Positions 27,534 to 36,081 of a stretch of 51,929 bases of DNA are shown one piece after another. The translations under genes were made by a program, and so were the position numbers. The notes below the pieces were generated by a model that worked only from the letters and a program-made list of their open reading frames with translations, ran no database searches and had not been told where the DNA came from. The stretch spans positions 1-51,929 of the forward strand of contig JAEXYZ010000044.1 in assembly GCA_023405135.1 (NCBI GenBank). Direction: 5' to 3'. Position 1 is the first letter of the stretch. The number at the start of each line of letters is the position of its first letter. This DNA is from Bacillota bacterium (GTDB lineage Bacteria > Bacillota > Bacilli > Bacillales_A > Planococcaceae).

Positions 27534-29327
27534 TTGGGAAAACGTAGGTGGTCACTTCTTGTATTATTACTTTCAATACTACTTGTTTTAACAGCATGTC
27601 GAGAAGACGATAAAGTTAAAAGTAAAGAAGCAGCGAAAGAATTAACAACAGAGGATTTGTTTGATGTATCTGTTTCCAACAAGGGAGAGCCGATTAAAGG
27701 TGGGACTCTACAGGTCGCTATGGTAAAGGACGAACCTTTCCAAGGAGTATTCTCTTGGGAGCTTTATGAGGATGGATTTGATGCAGATATTATGAGCTGG
27801 GCATCAAATTCGATTTTTGAAGTAGATGGTGATTTTTTAATTACGGATAAAGGTATTGCTTCAATGGATGTAGATGAAAAAAATAAAAAAGTAACGATTA
27901 AAATTCGTGAAGGAGTTAAGTGGTCTGATGGTGAACAGTTGAAAATTGATGATGTTATTTTACCGTACTTAATAATCGGGCACCCTTCATATACGGGTGT
28001 ACGTTATGACTCTTCGTTCCAAAATATTGTCGGCGCAGAAGAGTATCATAACGGTAAGGAGAAAACGATATCTGGTATTAAAAAAATTGATGATCGAACT
28101 GTAGAAATTAGTTTTAAACAATTATCTCCTGCTATTTTCTCGGGAGGTGATGGTTTGTGGTCTTATGCTGCTCCAAGTCATCAAATCGCCGATATTCCGG
28201 TTGAACAATTAATAGAATCAGACGCAGTACGAAAAAAACCTGTAACATTAGGACCATTTAAATTCAAAAAAATTGTTCCAGGTGAGTCAGTACAATTAGT
28301 GAGAAATGATTATTATTGGAAAGGAAAACCGAAGCTAGATGGTGTTGTTATTAAAATGGTACCATCAAGTACAATTTCTCTAGCAATTGGCTCAGGAGAA
28401 TATGATTTAGTAATGGGCTTTAATGCAACAAAAATGCCAGAGATTGAAAAATACAATAACATTACTGTTTTAGGCCGTCCAGAATTGTATTATTCGTATC
28501 TTGGCTTCAAGGTAGGGAAATATGATTACGAAAATAATAAAGTAGTGACAGATATGAATGGTTCAAAAATGGGCAATAAAAAGTTACGTCAAGCAATGGG
28601 GTATGCTTTAGATATAGAACAAGTATCTGAAGTGTTTTATCATAATTTGCGTACTCGAGCAGATTCATTAATTCCGCCAGCGTTTACATCGTTTTATGAT
28701 AATAGCTTAAAAGGCTATAAGTATGATCCTGAAAAGGCAAAAAGTTTATTAGATGAAGCAGAGTATGTTGATGTGGATGGCGATGGATTACGAGAAGATC
28801 CAAATGGTAAAAAGTTAGAAATTAAGTTAGCTGCATTGTCAGGGGATGATGCACAGGAAGAAATCATCGCATATTATCTACAAAATTGGAAAGATGTTGG
28901 TTTGGATGTGACTTTAACTTCAGATCGTTTAATTGAATTCAACTCATTTTACGATCGAATACAAGCAGATGATCCTGATATTGATATTTTTATGGGTGCT
29001 TGGGGGACAGGGACGAATCCATCACCTGCAGGATTATATGGAGCATCTGATCAATATAACTTCAGTAGATATACTTCTAAAAGTTTAGAAACAACAATAA
29101 AAAATATTGATTCAGCAAAATCCTTTGATAAGAAATACCGTGCACAACAATTTCGTGCCTTTCAGCAGCATTTAGAAGATGTTGCAACGATGATTCCAAT
29201 GCAATTCCGTTATGAAATATATCCAGTGAATAAGCGCATTAAAAATTATAGTATAGACTATGCAAATCCTACTGAGCTGCACGAAATCGAACTAGTAGCA
29301 GAAGAGCCGATTGCTTCTAAGGAATAA
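27534..29327 (+). CDS. oppA: Oligopeptide-binding lipoprotein (OppA/AppA type)
   Basis: A 597-residue extracellular receptor of the peptide importer. TTG at 27534 follows GGGAGGAAG. The signal has lipobox LTAC with the lipidated Cys at residue 22. The SBP_bac_5 fold is clear, for example KVTIKIREGVKWSDGEQLKI, KKLRQAMGYALDIEQV and GAWGTGTNPSPAGLYG. It resembles the long AppA/lactococcal OppA group, which binds longer peptides. It is last in the operon, 108 nt after oppC. Starts in this operon are often non-ATG (oppD, oppF and oppA). Confidence 0.92.
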   Translation: MGKRRWSLLVLLLSILLVLTACREDDKVKSKEAAKELTTEDLFDVSVSNKGEPIKGGTLQVAMVKDEPFQGVFSWELYEDGFDADIMSWASNSIFEVDGDFLITDKGIASMDVDEKNKKVTIKIREGVKWSDGEQLKIDDVILPYLIIGHPSYTGVRYDSSFQNIVGAEEYHNGKEKTISGIKKIDDRTVEISFKQLSPAIFSGGDGLWSYAAPSHQIADIPVEQLIESDAVRKKPVTLGPFKFKKIVPGESVQLVRNDYYWKGKPKLDGVVIKMVPSSTISLAIGSGEYDLVMGFNATKMPEIEKYNNITVLGRPELYYSYLGFKVGKYDYENNKVVTDMNGSKMGNKKLRQAMGYALDIEQVSEVFYHNLRTRADSLIPPAFTSFYDNSLKGYKYDPEKAKSLLDEAEYVDVDGDGLREDPNGKKLEIKLAALSGDDAQEEIIAYYLQNWKDVGLDVTLTSDRLIEFNSFYDRIQADDPDIDIFMGAWGTGTNPSPAGLYGASDQYNFSRYTSKSLETTIKNIDSAKSFDKKYRAQQFRAFQQHLEDVATMIPMQFRYEIYPVNKRIKNYSIDYANPTELHEIELVAEEPIASKE

Positions 29328-29336
29328 TACTAATTT

Positions 29337-29370
29337 AGATGATTCATAGTTATTATGAGTCATCTTTTTT
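29337..29370 (+). terminator. Terminator of the oligopeptide operon
   Basis: AGATGATTCATA pairs with TATGAGTCATCT (one G-U), loop GTTAT, then TTTTTT. Confidence 0.9.
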
Positions 29371-29388
29371 AGATTGAAATTAGGTAAG

Positions 29389-29472
29389 AATCCCGACAAA
29401 CTTTGGGATAATCCCGACAAATTAGAAAAAAATCCCGCCAAACAAGGCGATAATCCCGACAAAAACTTCAAG
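29389..29472. repeat. 21-nt tandem array B, motif AATCCCGACAAA
   Basis: Four 21-nt units; cores begin at 29395, 29416, 29437 and 29458. Units 1 and 3 end in GGGAT/GCGAT while units 2 and 4 end in AAAAA/TCAAG, an alternation like array A at 4084-4167. The array is between the converging terminators of the peptide operon and degV. One frame reads as repeated NPDK heptads but has no start codon, and array A has stops, so coding is unlikely. Confidence 0.85.
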
Positions 29473-29505
29473 TTACTCTATAAAAAGAGCAACTCGAAGT
29501 TTTTT
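29461..29505 (-). terminator. Bidirectional-looking terminator of the degV gene
   Basis: A 17-bp stem with two G-U pairs, AAAACTTCAAGTTACTC with GAGCAACTCGAAGTTTT, loop TATAAAAA. Its 5' arm grows out of the last unit of array B. Confidence 0.85.
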
Positions 29506-30355
29506 AATAATCTTTATCTGTAAAGAAAATAGCTATCGTTCCAGGTCCTGCATGGGCTCCAATTGCTGCACCAATCGTTGTAACAACAAAGGATTTTGGA
29601 TTTAACTTTTGTTCGATTAATGATTGAACTTCTTGAACAAATTCTGAGTCATCTCCATGGCTAATACCAACTGTTTTAGTTGAAAAGTCTCCACCACGCT
29701 CTGCCATCATTTCAATCATTCGATTAATTGCCTTTTTACGTCCACGGATTTTTTCGATAGGAATTAATTTTCCATCCTCTACATGTAAAATCGGCTTTAT
29801 ACTTAATAATCCACCGATAAATGCGCTGGATTTTGAAACACGACCGCCAGCAGCTAAATAATCAAGATTTTCTACTGTAAATAAGTGTGTCATATGCTCC
29901 GCCATATGGCTAATTCTTGAAGCTAAGTCATCGAGTGACAGACCTTCATTACGAAGTCTAACAGCTTCTTTTACAAGCAAACCATGTCCAAGTGAAGCAC
30001 ATTTTGAATCAATAATTTTTAATTTGAATTGTGGATATTGTTCGCGTACTTGTGCAGCAATCATTACTGCAGTGTTATATGTACCCGACAAGTTTGATGA
30101 GAAGGCGATATAAAGCCCTTCTTCATTATTTTTTGCTAATTCTTCAAACTGAGTTAAAAACACTTCGGGAGAGACTTGCGACGTTTTTGGAACAGCTCCT
30201 TGTCGCATTGCATCATAAACTGATTTTGGATCAATATCTATAATATCGTTATAATTTGCATTATTTAAATCTACTCGCAAAGAAAATAAATGCACATCCT
30301 CTTGCTCAAAATATTCTTTTGGTAAATCGCAACCACTGTCTGTAAATAATTTCAT
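29504..30355 (-). CDS. DegV family fatty-acid-binding protein
   Basis: A 283-residue cytoplasmic protein of the DegV (FakB-like) family, which binds a fatty acid for phosphorylation by FakA. Visible motifs are KLFTDSGCDLPKEYF, GAVPKTSQVSPE, YIAFSSNLSGTYNTA with the ligand Ser region, DSKCASLGHGLLVKEA and TIGAAIGAHAGPGTIAIFF at the end. The ATG at 30355 is preceded by AAAGGAGGA at 7 nt. Position next to a Cof-like HAD gene fits YitS/YitU synteny of B. subtilis. The stop overlaps the terminator. Confidence 0.9.
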   Translation of the reverse strand: MKLFTDSGCDLPKEYFEQEDVHLFSLRVDLNNANYNDIIDIDPKSVYDAMRQGAVPKTSQVSPEVFLTQFEELAKNNEEGLYIAFSSNLSGTYNTAVMIAAQVREQYPQFKLKIIDSKCASLGHGLLVKEAVRLRNEGLSLDDLASRISHMAEHMTHLFTVENLDYLAAGGRVSKSSAFIGGLLSIKPILHVEDGKLIPIEKIRGRKKAINRMIEMMAERGGDFSTKTVGISHGDDSEFVQEVQSLIEQKLNPKSFVVTTIGAAIGAHAGPGTIAIFFTDKDY

Positions 30356-30422
30356 ATTCATTCCTCCTTTGAACGAAATGCAGTCATTCATATGATGAGG
30401 ATAAAGTTCCAACCATATCGTT

Positions 30423-31229
30423 CTATAATTTTAATCTTTCTTTTAAAAATTTTGCAATACCATCTTCATTGTTACTTAATGTTACTTCATTGGCAATATT
30501 TTTTAAATCAGAAATACCATTAGACATCGCAACACCGACTCCAGCATAATCAATCATTTCTAAATCATTATCTTCGTCACCAAAGGCAATAATTCGGTCT
30601 CGAGGGATATTCATTTCCTTAGCTATTAGAGAAATTCCTACTGCTTTGTTTAAGCCTTTACGAACGATTTCAATAATGTGGAAAGGTGCACCCCAACGAC
30701 GATGTTCAATTAGTTCTGCATGGACATTTTCCAAGTGATCACGAATTAAAGGAACATTAGATTCTTCAGCGTGTATTAGTAAGCTTGTAGGATCTTCATT
30801 TAAATTCCCTCGTAAGTTTCCAATGGTCACTTGAGGATCTCCCATTTTAAAAATATCCATCATCGTTTTATCTTCTACATGAATAAACACATCATCCATA
30901 ACTTCTGCGATTAAGTTTTCATATTGGTATTTATCGACAGAATCTACAACATCATAAACAACGCTTAAATCAATTGGGGAATGGACAGTGTTCCAAGATT
31001 TGTTTTTAGGATGGTGCACAAGAGCGCCATTAAAGTTAACAATAGGTGTTGTTAACATCAATTCGTTATAATACAACTGACTTGCTCGAAATGGGCGGCC
31101 AGTCGCAATCATCACCTGATGTCCTGCTTCTTTTGCTTTGAATAGTGTATTTTTTGTTAATTCAGAGATTTTTTGATTGTCCGTTAATAATGTACCGTCT
31201 AAATCTAAAACGATTAAATGTTGTTTCAT
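30423..31229 (-). CDS. yitU: Cof-type HAD-superfamily phosphatase (YitU-like)
   Basis: A 268-residue Cof-subfamily (HAD IIB) hydrolase. Motif I is LDLDGTLLTD with the nucleophile Asp, motif II is ATGRPF, and motif IV is IAFGDEDNDLEMIDYAGVGV. Such enzymes dephosphorylate sugar phosphates, pyridoxal phosphate or flavin precursors; B. subtilis YitU has been linked to FMN-pathway phosphatase activity. Start ATG at 31229 has AAAGGAG. It lies 67 nt upstream of degV on the same strand. Confidence 0.88.
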   Translation of the reverse strand: MKQHLIVLDLDGTLLTDNQKISELTKNTLFKAKEAGHQVMIATGRPFRASQLYYNELMLTTPIVNFNGALVHHPKNKSWNTVHSPIDLSVVYDVVDSVDKYQYENLIAEVMDDVFIHVEDKTMMDIFKMGDPQVTIGNLRGNLNEDPTSLLIHAEESNVPLIRDHLENVHAELIEHRRWGAPFHIIEIVRKGLNKAVGISLIAKEMNIPRDRIIAFGDEDNDLEMIDYAGVGVAMSNGISDLKNIANEVTLSNNEDGIAKFLKERLKL

Positions 31230-31448
31230 TAAGGAATTCTCCTTTCTCTATCTTTCTGATTTTATCCTTATGGATATATTTAGTCAAAATTTTGTATTTT
31301 GTATTTCACTATTCTGCAAAAAATTCGAACCGGTGATAAGATATATTTAGTTTTAGTTTTTTCTACAATAAAAGAAAATATTAGATGAAAGAACTTTAAT
31401 AAGAAATTTATTTAGTACAGACTAGGTAAACTAGAGGAGTGGATAAAA

Positions 31449-32213
31449 ATGCATGTTCAAGATGAAATGTGGCAAGATATTCCGTTATTACATGTTTATG
31501 ATAATTATATGACTGAACATACGCCTGTAGTTATTTTTCTACATGGTTTTTTAAGTGCTAAGGAGCATAATTTACACTATGCGTATCAACTAATAAAAAA
31601 AGGTGTTCGTGTCATTATGCCAGATGCACACTTACATGGAAATCGAACAGAAAACCTTTCTGAAAAGAAAATGAATATGCATTTTTGGGAAATTGTTGTG
31701 AAGTCGATCAATGAGGTACAAAAAATATATGAGGAACTAAAAGTTAGAGGACTACTAGCTTCTAATAATATCGCTGTAGCAGGAACCTCTATGGGTGGAA
31801 TTATTACTTCTGGTTGCTTGAAAAAATATGATTGGATTAAAGCTTCAGCTATATGTATGGGAGCTCCAGGTTATATAGAGCTTGCAAATTATCAAATTAA
31901 ACAGTTTAAATCATTAGGGATCGAGCTTCCGATTACTGCTGAGCAAAAAGAACAGATTGAACTCATTTTAGCAGAATATGATATAACAAAGGATCCAAAT
32001 CGTTTTAACAATCGACCTATATTGTTTTGGCATGGACATAAAGATGACACTGTACCATTTAAAAATACATATCATTTTTATAAGCTTTTAAGTTCATACT
32101 ATGAGCAAACACCAGATCGGTTGAAGTTTATCGAATCACCTAAGGATGGTCATAAAGTTCCTAGAGAAGGTGTACTGGCCATAACTGATTGGCTTTCTCA
32201 ACAATTGGCATAA
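31449..32213 (+). CDS. yitV: Alpha/beta-hydrolase, YitV-like esterase
   Basis: A 254-residue serine hydrolase. The nucleophile elbow is GTSMGG with S114; an Asp (D199 or D200) lies in HGHKDDTVPF and the likely His is H235 in KDGHKVP. HGFLSAKEHNLHYA gives the oxyanion region. ATG 31449 follows AGAGGAG. Size, HGN motif and adjacency to a YitW-like gene match YitV of B. subtilis. The natural ester substrate is unknown. Confidence 0.88.
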   Translation: MHVQDEMWQDIPLLHVYDNYMTEHTPVVIFLHGFLSAKEHNLHYAYQLIKKGVRVIMPDAHLHGNRTENLSEKKMNMHFWEIVVKSINEVQKIYEELKVRGLLASNNIAVAGTSMGGIITSGCLKKYDWIKASAICMGAPGYIELANYQIKQFKSLGIELPITAEQKEQIELILAEYDITKDPNRFNNRPILFWHGHKDDTVPFKNTYHFYKLLSSYYEQTPDRLKFIESPKDGHKVPREGVLAITDWLSQQLA

Positions 32214-32267
32214 TTGGATTCGATTTGATATGATTAAGTTAACAACATATAGAAAGGGGAAACTAAC

Positions 32268-32582
32268 ATGGCAATAAGTGAAGATATGAAAGAAAGCATA
32301 TTAGGCGCTTTAGAAAATGTAATTGATCCTGAGTTAGGTATCGATATTGTAAATTTAGGTTTAGTATATGATGTAGATTTAAATGATGAAGGTTTAGCTA
32401 CTATTACAATGACGCTAACTTCAATGGGCTGCCCGTTAGGACCGGTAATAGTTGACCAAGTGAAAACAGCTTTAAGCGAGCTACCAGAGGTAAAGGACGT
32501 AGAAGTAAATATCGTTTGGCAGCCAGCATGGTCTAAAGATATGATGTCAAGATATGCAAAAATGGCGTTAGGAATAAGATGA
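32268..32582 (+). CDS. yitW: MIP18/DUF59 Fe-S assembly protein, YitW-like
   Basis: A 104-residue DUF59 (MIP18/SufT-like) protein involved in Fe-S cluster maturation. The family core is visible: ENVIDPELGIDIVNLGLVYD, MTLTSMGCPLGPVIVDQV with the conserved Cys, and the terminal VNIVWQPAWSKDMMS. ATG 32268 follows AAAGGGG. It is 54 nt after yitV and probably co-transcribed. Confidence 0.92.
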   Translation: MAISEDMKESILGALENVIDPELGIDIVNLGLVYDVDLNDEGLATITMTLTSMGCPLGPVIVDQVKTALSELPEVKDVEVNIVWQPAWSKDMMSRYAKMALGIR

Positions 32583-32590
32583 AATATAAA

Positions 32591-32621
32591 AAAGAGCGGT
32601 CTCGAAGTGAGACGGCTCTTT
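32591..32621. terminator. Bidirectional terminator between yitW and fnr
   Basis: AAAGAGC and GGTCTC pair with GAGAC and GCTCTTT around GAAGT, with one mismatch. A run of A before it and TTT after it serve both converging genes. Confidence 0.82.
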
Positions 32622-32624
32622 AAT

Positions 32625-33320
32625 TTAGTCAATTCTACAAATAGAAGATGGACAATTTTCACAGCATATTTCCTGCTTTAAATAAGGCAAATCTAAAATT
32701 GTTATATATCCTTTTTCAAAGGAAATAACCTTTTGCTTCTTTAAATCATTTAACATACGATTAATCATCTCTCGGCTTGTTGAACAAAGATTAGCTATGT
32801 CAGTGTTTGTTAAACTATAGTTAATAAACACCGTTTTTTCATCTATTACTTCACCATAAGTGTTTGACAATCGAATTAATGTGGAGAACAGCGCGCCTTT
32901 TTTTCCATGTAAAACTAAATCGCGCAGTAAGCTTTGATTTTTTAAATTTTCATTTTGAAGCCATTTTAAATACTCAATCATTAATGACGGCTGCTGAGTT
33001 AAAATCATTTCTAACGAATCCTTACTAATCGTTAGTACTTCAGTTTGAATGATAGCTTTTGCCGTTGTGGAGTGGGAAGTTAATGGGCTAAATAAAGAAC
33101 ATTCCCCAATGATATTGTTTTTTCCACATATTCGAAATGTCAGTTCCTTGCCATTTTCAGTTTCCTTACTAATTTGAACAGAGCCACTTTTAATGAAAAA
33201 TATATCACCAGCACTTTCACCCTCTTGAAAGATATGACTGCCTTTATCAACTTTTAACAATAATCCATGCTCCTCAAATAAGCGATAAAGATCCATAGGT
33301 AATGAATTTATTAATGACAT
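32625..33320 (-). CDS. fnr: Fnr-type oxygen-sensing transcription regulator
   Basis: A 231-residue Crp/Fnr regulator with a cyclic-nucleotide-binding-like sensor (HIFQEGESAGDIFFIKSGSV) and a C-terminal winged helix (TDIANLCSTSREMINRML). The C-terminus ends CCENCPSSIC, giving C220, C223 and C228 in CX2CX4C spacing. In B. subtilis Fnr the 4Fe-4S ligands are C227, C230, C235 and D141; adding 7 to the Cys positions and to D134 here gives exactly those, so a C-terminal Bacillus-type Fnr cluster is likely. Start ATG 33320 has AAGGA 9 nt upstream. It should control anaerobic genes; none adjacent is an obvious target. Confidence 0.88.
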   Translation of the reverse strand: MSLINSLPMDLYRLFEEHGLLLKVDKGSHIFQEGESAGDIFFIKSGSVQISKETENGKELTFRICGKNNIIGECSLFSPLTSHSTTAKAIIQTEVLTISKDSLEMILTQQPSLMIEYLKWLQNENLKNQSLLRDLVLHGKKGALFSTLIRLSNTYGEVIDEKTVFINYSLTNTDIANLCSTSREMINRMLNDLKKQKVISFEKGYITILDLPYLKQEICCENCPSSICRID

Positions 33321-33542
33321 TTCATCACATCCTTTCATTAGTGAAAGTTCGTATAATCAGTTTGAATTAAATTTAAACAAGTATACCTAATATATGATAG
33401 CATAACTCTTTATCATCTCGAAAAAACTTTATCTTGATTCAATAAAATTCATCCTTTCTATACTATCAGAGGAGAAATGACTATGTTTTTTAATTCAAGG
33501 GGTATAATAACGTCAGCTAAATCAATATAAGGTTTCCGGTAG

Positions 33543-33594
33543 GTGTTACGGATTTTGAAGAGGAGCTTTCGAGCAAGCTTAAAAAAATCCGCAC
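33543..33594 (+). other. Structured segment of unknown function upstream of clpB promoter
   Basis: GTG (33543-33545) and CGGATTTT (33549-33556) pair with AAAATCCG-CAC (33584-33594), leaving a 3-nt bulge; inside, GAGCTT pairs with AAGCTT. A TATAAT at 33503-33508 could be its promoter. It lies outside the clpB transcript, so it is not a clpB leader. It may be a small RNA, a protein site or decayed coding sequence; the rest of the gap 33321-33627 shows no gene. Confidence 0.35.
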
Positions 33595-33627
33595 TATATG
33601 CAGGTGTGTGATTAGTAGAGAGATTTT

Positions 33628-33679
33628 TTGCATTTACATTTTAAACAGCTTATAATCAAATTAGTCAAAGAAGGTCAAA
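33628..33679 (+). promoter_or_regulatory. SigA promoter with CtsR operator for clpB
   Basis: TTGCAT (33628-33633), 17-bp spacer, TATAAT (33651-33656). Immediately downstream AGTCAAA-GAA-GGTCAAA (33663-33679) matches the CtsR heptad direct repeat with its 3-bp spacing. CtsR represses stress-protease genes and is released by heat. Confidence 0.88.
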
Positions 33680-33713
33680 CTGTAATCTTCATTCATTTTG
33701 AAAGGGTGTTTAA

Positions 33714-35846
33714 ATGATGCAATTTCAACAGCAAGATAATCGTAGTCCATTAGAGCAATTTGGTCGTAATTTAATTGAACAAGTAAAAAGTGGCAAAATG
33801 GATCCTGTTATTGGTCGTGATGAAGAAATTCGCAACGTCATTCGTATTTTATCAAGAAAAACGAAAAATAACCCGATTTTAATAGGGGAGCCTGGTGTAG
33901 GGAAAACTGCAATTGTAGAGGGTTTGGCGCAAAGAATTGTACGAAAAGATGTGCCGGAAGGGTTAAAGGATTGTATTTTGTATGAACTTGATATGAGTGC
34001 TTTAATTGCAGGAGCAAGCTACCGTGGGCAATTTGAGGAACGTTTAAAAGGCGTGTTAAAGGAAGTAAAGGAATCGGAAGGCCGAATTATTTTATTTATC
34101 GATGAAATTCATACTATTGTTGGTGCAGGGAAAACCGATGGAGCGATGGATGCAGGTAATATGCTAAAACCGATGCTAGCACGCGGGGAACTTCATTGTA
34201 TTGGTGCCACAACCTTGGATGAATACCGTATGTACATTGAAAAGGATCCGGCATTAGAACGACGCTTCCAACAGGTGATGGTTCGAGAGCCTTCTATAGA
34301 AGATACTGTTTCAATCTTGCGTGGATTAAAAGAACGTTTTGAATTACATCACGGTGTTCGAATTCATGACCGCGCAAATTTAGCAGCAGCAGAACTTTCA
34401 AACCGTTACATTACAGACAGATTTTTACCAGATAAAGCAATTGATTTAATCGATGAAGCTTGTGCGATGATTCGAACTGAAATCGACTCTATGCCACAAG
34501 AGTTAGATGCGGTTACTCGTCGTGTTATGCAGTTAGAAATTGAAGAACAAGCGTTAACAAAAGAAAAAGATGAGGCGAGCAAGAAGAGATTAGAAGCGCT
34601 TCGTTCAGAATTAGTAACTTTAAAGCAATCCTCTGAAAATATGCGTCAAAAATGGGAACAAGAAAAACAAAGCTTGCAAACGATACAGAAAAAACGTGAG
34701 CAATTAGATCGTTATCGCCGAGATTTAGAAGAGGCAGAAAGCAAATATGACTTAAACAAAGCAGCAGAACTTCGTCATGGAAAAATCCCTGCATTAGAAA
34801 AAGAGTTAGCAAGTCTTGAAGAAGATTTAAAAAATGCTTCTGAAACGAGAATTTTAAGGGAGGAAGTTACGGCGGATGAAATTGCAGCGATTGTTTCAAG
34901 ATGGACTGGAATTCCTGTTATAAAATTAGTTGAGGGAGAACGTGAAAAATTATTGCGTTTGAAGGATACCCTTCACGAACGAGTTGTTGGACAAGATACA
35001 GCAGTGAAACTTGTTACAGAAGCAGTATGGCGTGCTCGTTCAGGAATAAAAGATCCAAATCGCCCAATCGGTTCCTTTATTTTCTTAGGTCCTACTGGTG
35101 TAGGGAAAACAGAACTTGCAAAAGCATTGGCTGCCCAACTTTTTGATTCAGAAGATCATTTTATTCGTATTGATATGAGTGAATATATGGAAAAGCATAG
35201 TGTATCTCGCCTTGTTGGTGCTCCTCCTGGATATATTGGTTATGAAGAGGGTGGACAATTAACAGAGGCAGTTCGTCGAAGCCCATATTCGGTCGTACTG
35301 CTTGATGAAATTGAAAAGGCACATCCAGATGTGGCGAATATTTTGTTGCAAATATTAGATGATGGTCGTATTACGGACAGTCAAGGTCGTTTAGTAAACT
35401 TTACGAATACCGTTGTTATTATGACTTCAAATATTGGCTCCCATTATTTATTAGAGTCCAATGACAAGGAACAAAAATCTATTGAAGATTTAGTGATGCA
35501 TGAACTTCGGGCACATTTTAAACCAGAATTATTGAACCGGGTAGATGATATTATTACATTCCACGCGTTAACTTCTGAACATTTTAACGCCATTGCTTGG
35601 AAATATGTACAACAATTGCAAGAGCGTGTAGCAGAGCAGGAGATTGAACTAAAGGTAAATGTTAATGTTATCTCTTGGATAGTGGAACATGGTGTTGATC
35701 CTCAGTTTGGTGCAAGACCTTTAAAACGATTTATACAGCGTAATGTTGAAACAGCCGTTGCAAAAGAGTTATTAAAAGGAGAAGTGCTACCAGGAGATTC
35801 GTTGCAAGTTTATATGCAAGATGGGGAATTAGTTGTTACAAAATAG
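33714..35846 (+). CDS. clpB: ClpB-type disaggregase lacking the N-terminal domain
   Basis: A 710-residue AAA+ chaperone. The first ATPase module has Walker A GEPGVGKT (58-65) and Walker B FIDE; the second has GPTGVGKT (459-466). Between them a long coiled coil (about 270-400) is the M domain typical of ClpB, which recruits DnaK. The ~145-residue Clp_N domain is missing: the protein starts at SPLEQFGRNLIEQVKSGKMD, the usual junction to module 1. No IGF/LGF ClpP-binding loop is seen, so it should refold and disaggregate rather than degrade. The ATG at 33714 has GAAAGGGTG. The 5' region is a promoter, so the short form is native, not a fragment. Confidence 0.9.
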   Translation: MMQFQQQDNRSPLEQFGRNLIEQVKSGKMDPVIGRDEEIRNVIRILSRKTKNNPILIGEPGVGKTAIVEGLAQRIVRKDVPEGLKDCILYELDMSALIAGASYRGQFEERLKGVLKEVKESEGRIILFIDEIHTIVGAGKTDGAMDAGNMLKPMLARGELHCIGATTLDEYRMYIEKDPALERRFQQVMVREPSIEDTVSILRGLKERFELHHGVRIHDRANLAAAELSNRYITDRFLPDKAIDLIDEACAMIRTEIDSMPQELDAVTRRVMQLEIEEQALTKEKDEASKKRLEALRSELVTLKQSSENMRQKWEQEKQSLQTIQKKREQLDRYRRDLEEAESKYDLNKAAELRHGKIPALEKELASLEEDLKNASETRILREEVTADEIAAIVSRWTGIPVIKLVEGEREKLLRLKDTLHERVVGQDTAVKLVTEAVWRARSGIKDPNRPIGSFIFLGPTGVGKTELAKALAAQLFDSEDHFIRIDMSEYMEKHSVSRLVGAPPGYIGYEEGGQLTEAVRRSPYSVVLLDEIEKAHPDVANILLQILDDGRITDSQGRLVNFTNTVVIMTSNIGSHYLLESNDKEQKSIEDLVMHELRAHFKPELLNRVDDIITFHALTSEHFNAIAWKYVQQLQERVAEQEIELKVNVNVISWIVEHGVDPQFGARPLKRFIQRNVETAVAKELLKGEVLPGDSLQVYMQDGELVVTK

Positions 35847-35854
35847 ATGAAAAG

Positions 35855-35890
35855 AGGGTGTCTAAAAGTAAAAATTTTGGACACCCTGTT
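35855..35890 (+). terminator. Terminator after clpB
   Basis: AGGGTGTCTAAAA pairs with TTTTGGACACCCT (one G-U), loop of seven; the T tract after it is weak (GTTATCTTATTT). Confidence 0.75.
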
Positions 35891-36081
35891 ATCTTATTTG
35901 GCAAATATTTGCTTAATAGTATTGGCTACTGTGATGGACAATCTGTACCGAAAACAAGGGGTTAGTCAATGACTTTTTATACGCAACCCCTTTCTAATAG
36001 TGGGATACACTTGAGAGGAAAATTATTATACTAAATTAATATTTCAAATAATAAAATGTTGTTCTCTCTTAAATAATTTTA

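Noticed and set aside
29389..29472. Array B considered as coding for NPDK heptapeptide repeats
   Set aside because: No start codon or ribosome site, and the sister array A has in-frame stops.
35956..35992. Inverted repeat AAGGGGTT/AACCCCTT downstream of gerC
   Set aside because: Only 8 bp with a loop over 20 nt and about 90 nt past the gerC stop; could be its terminator but support is thin.
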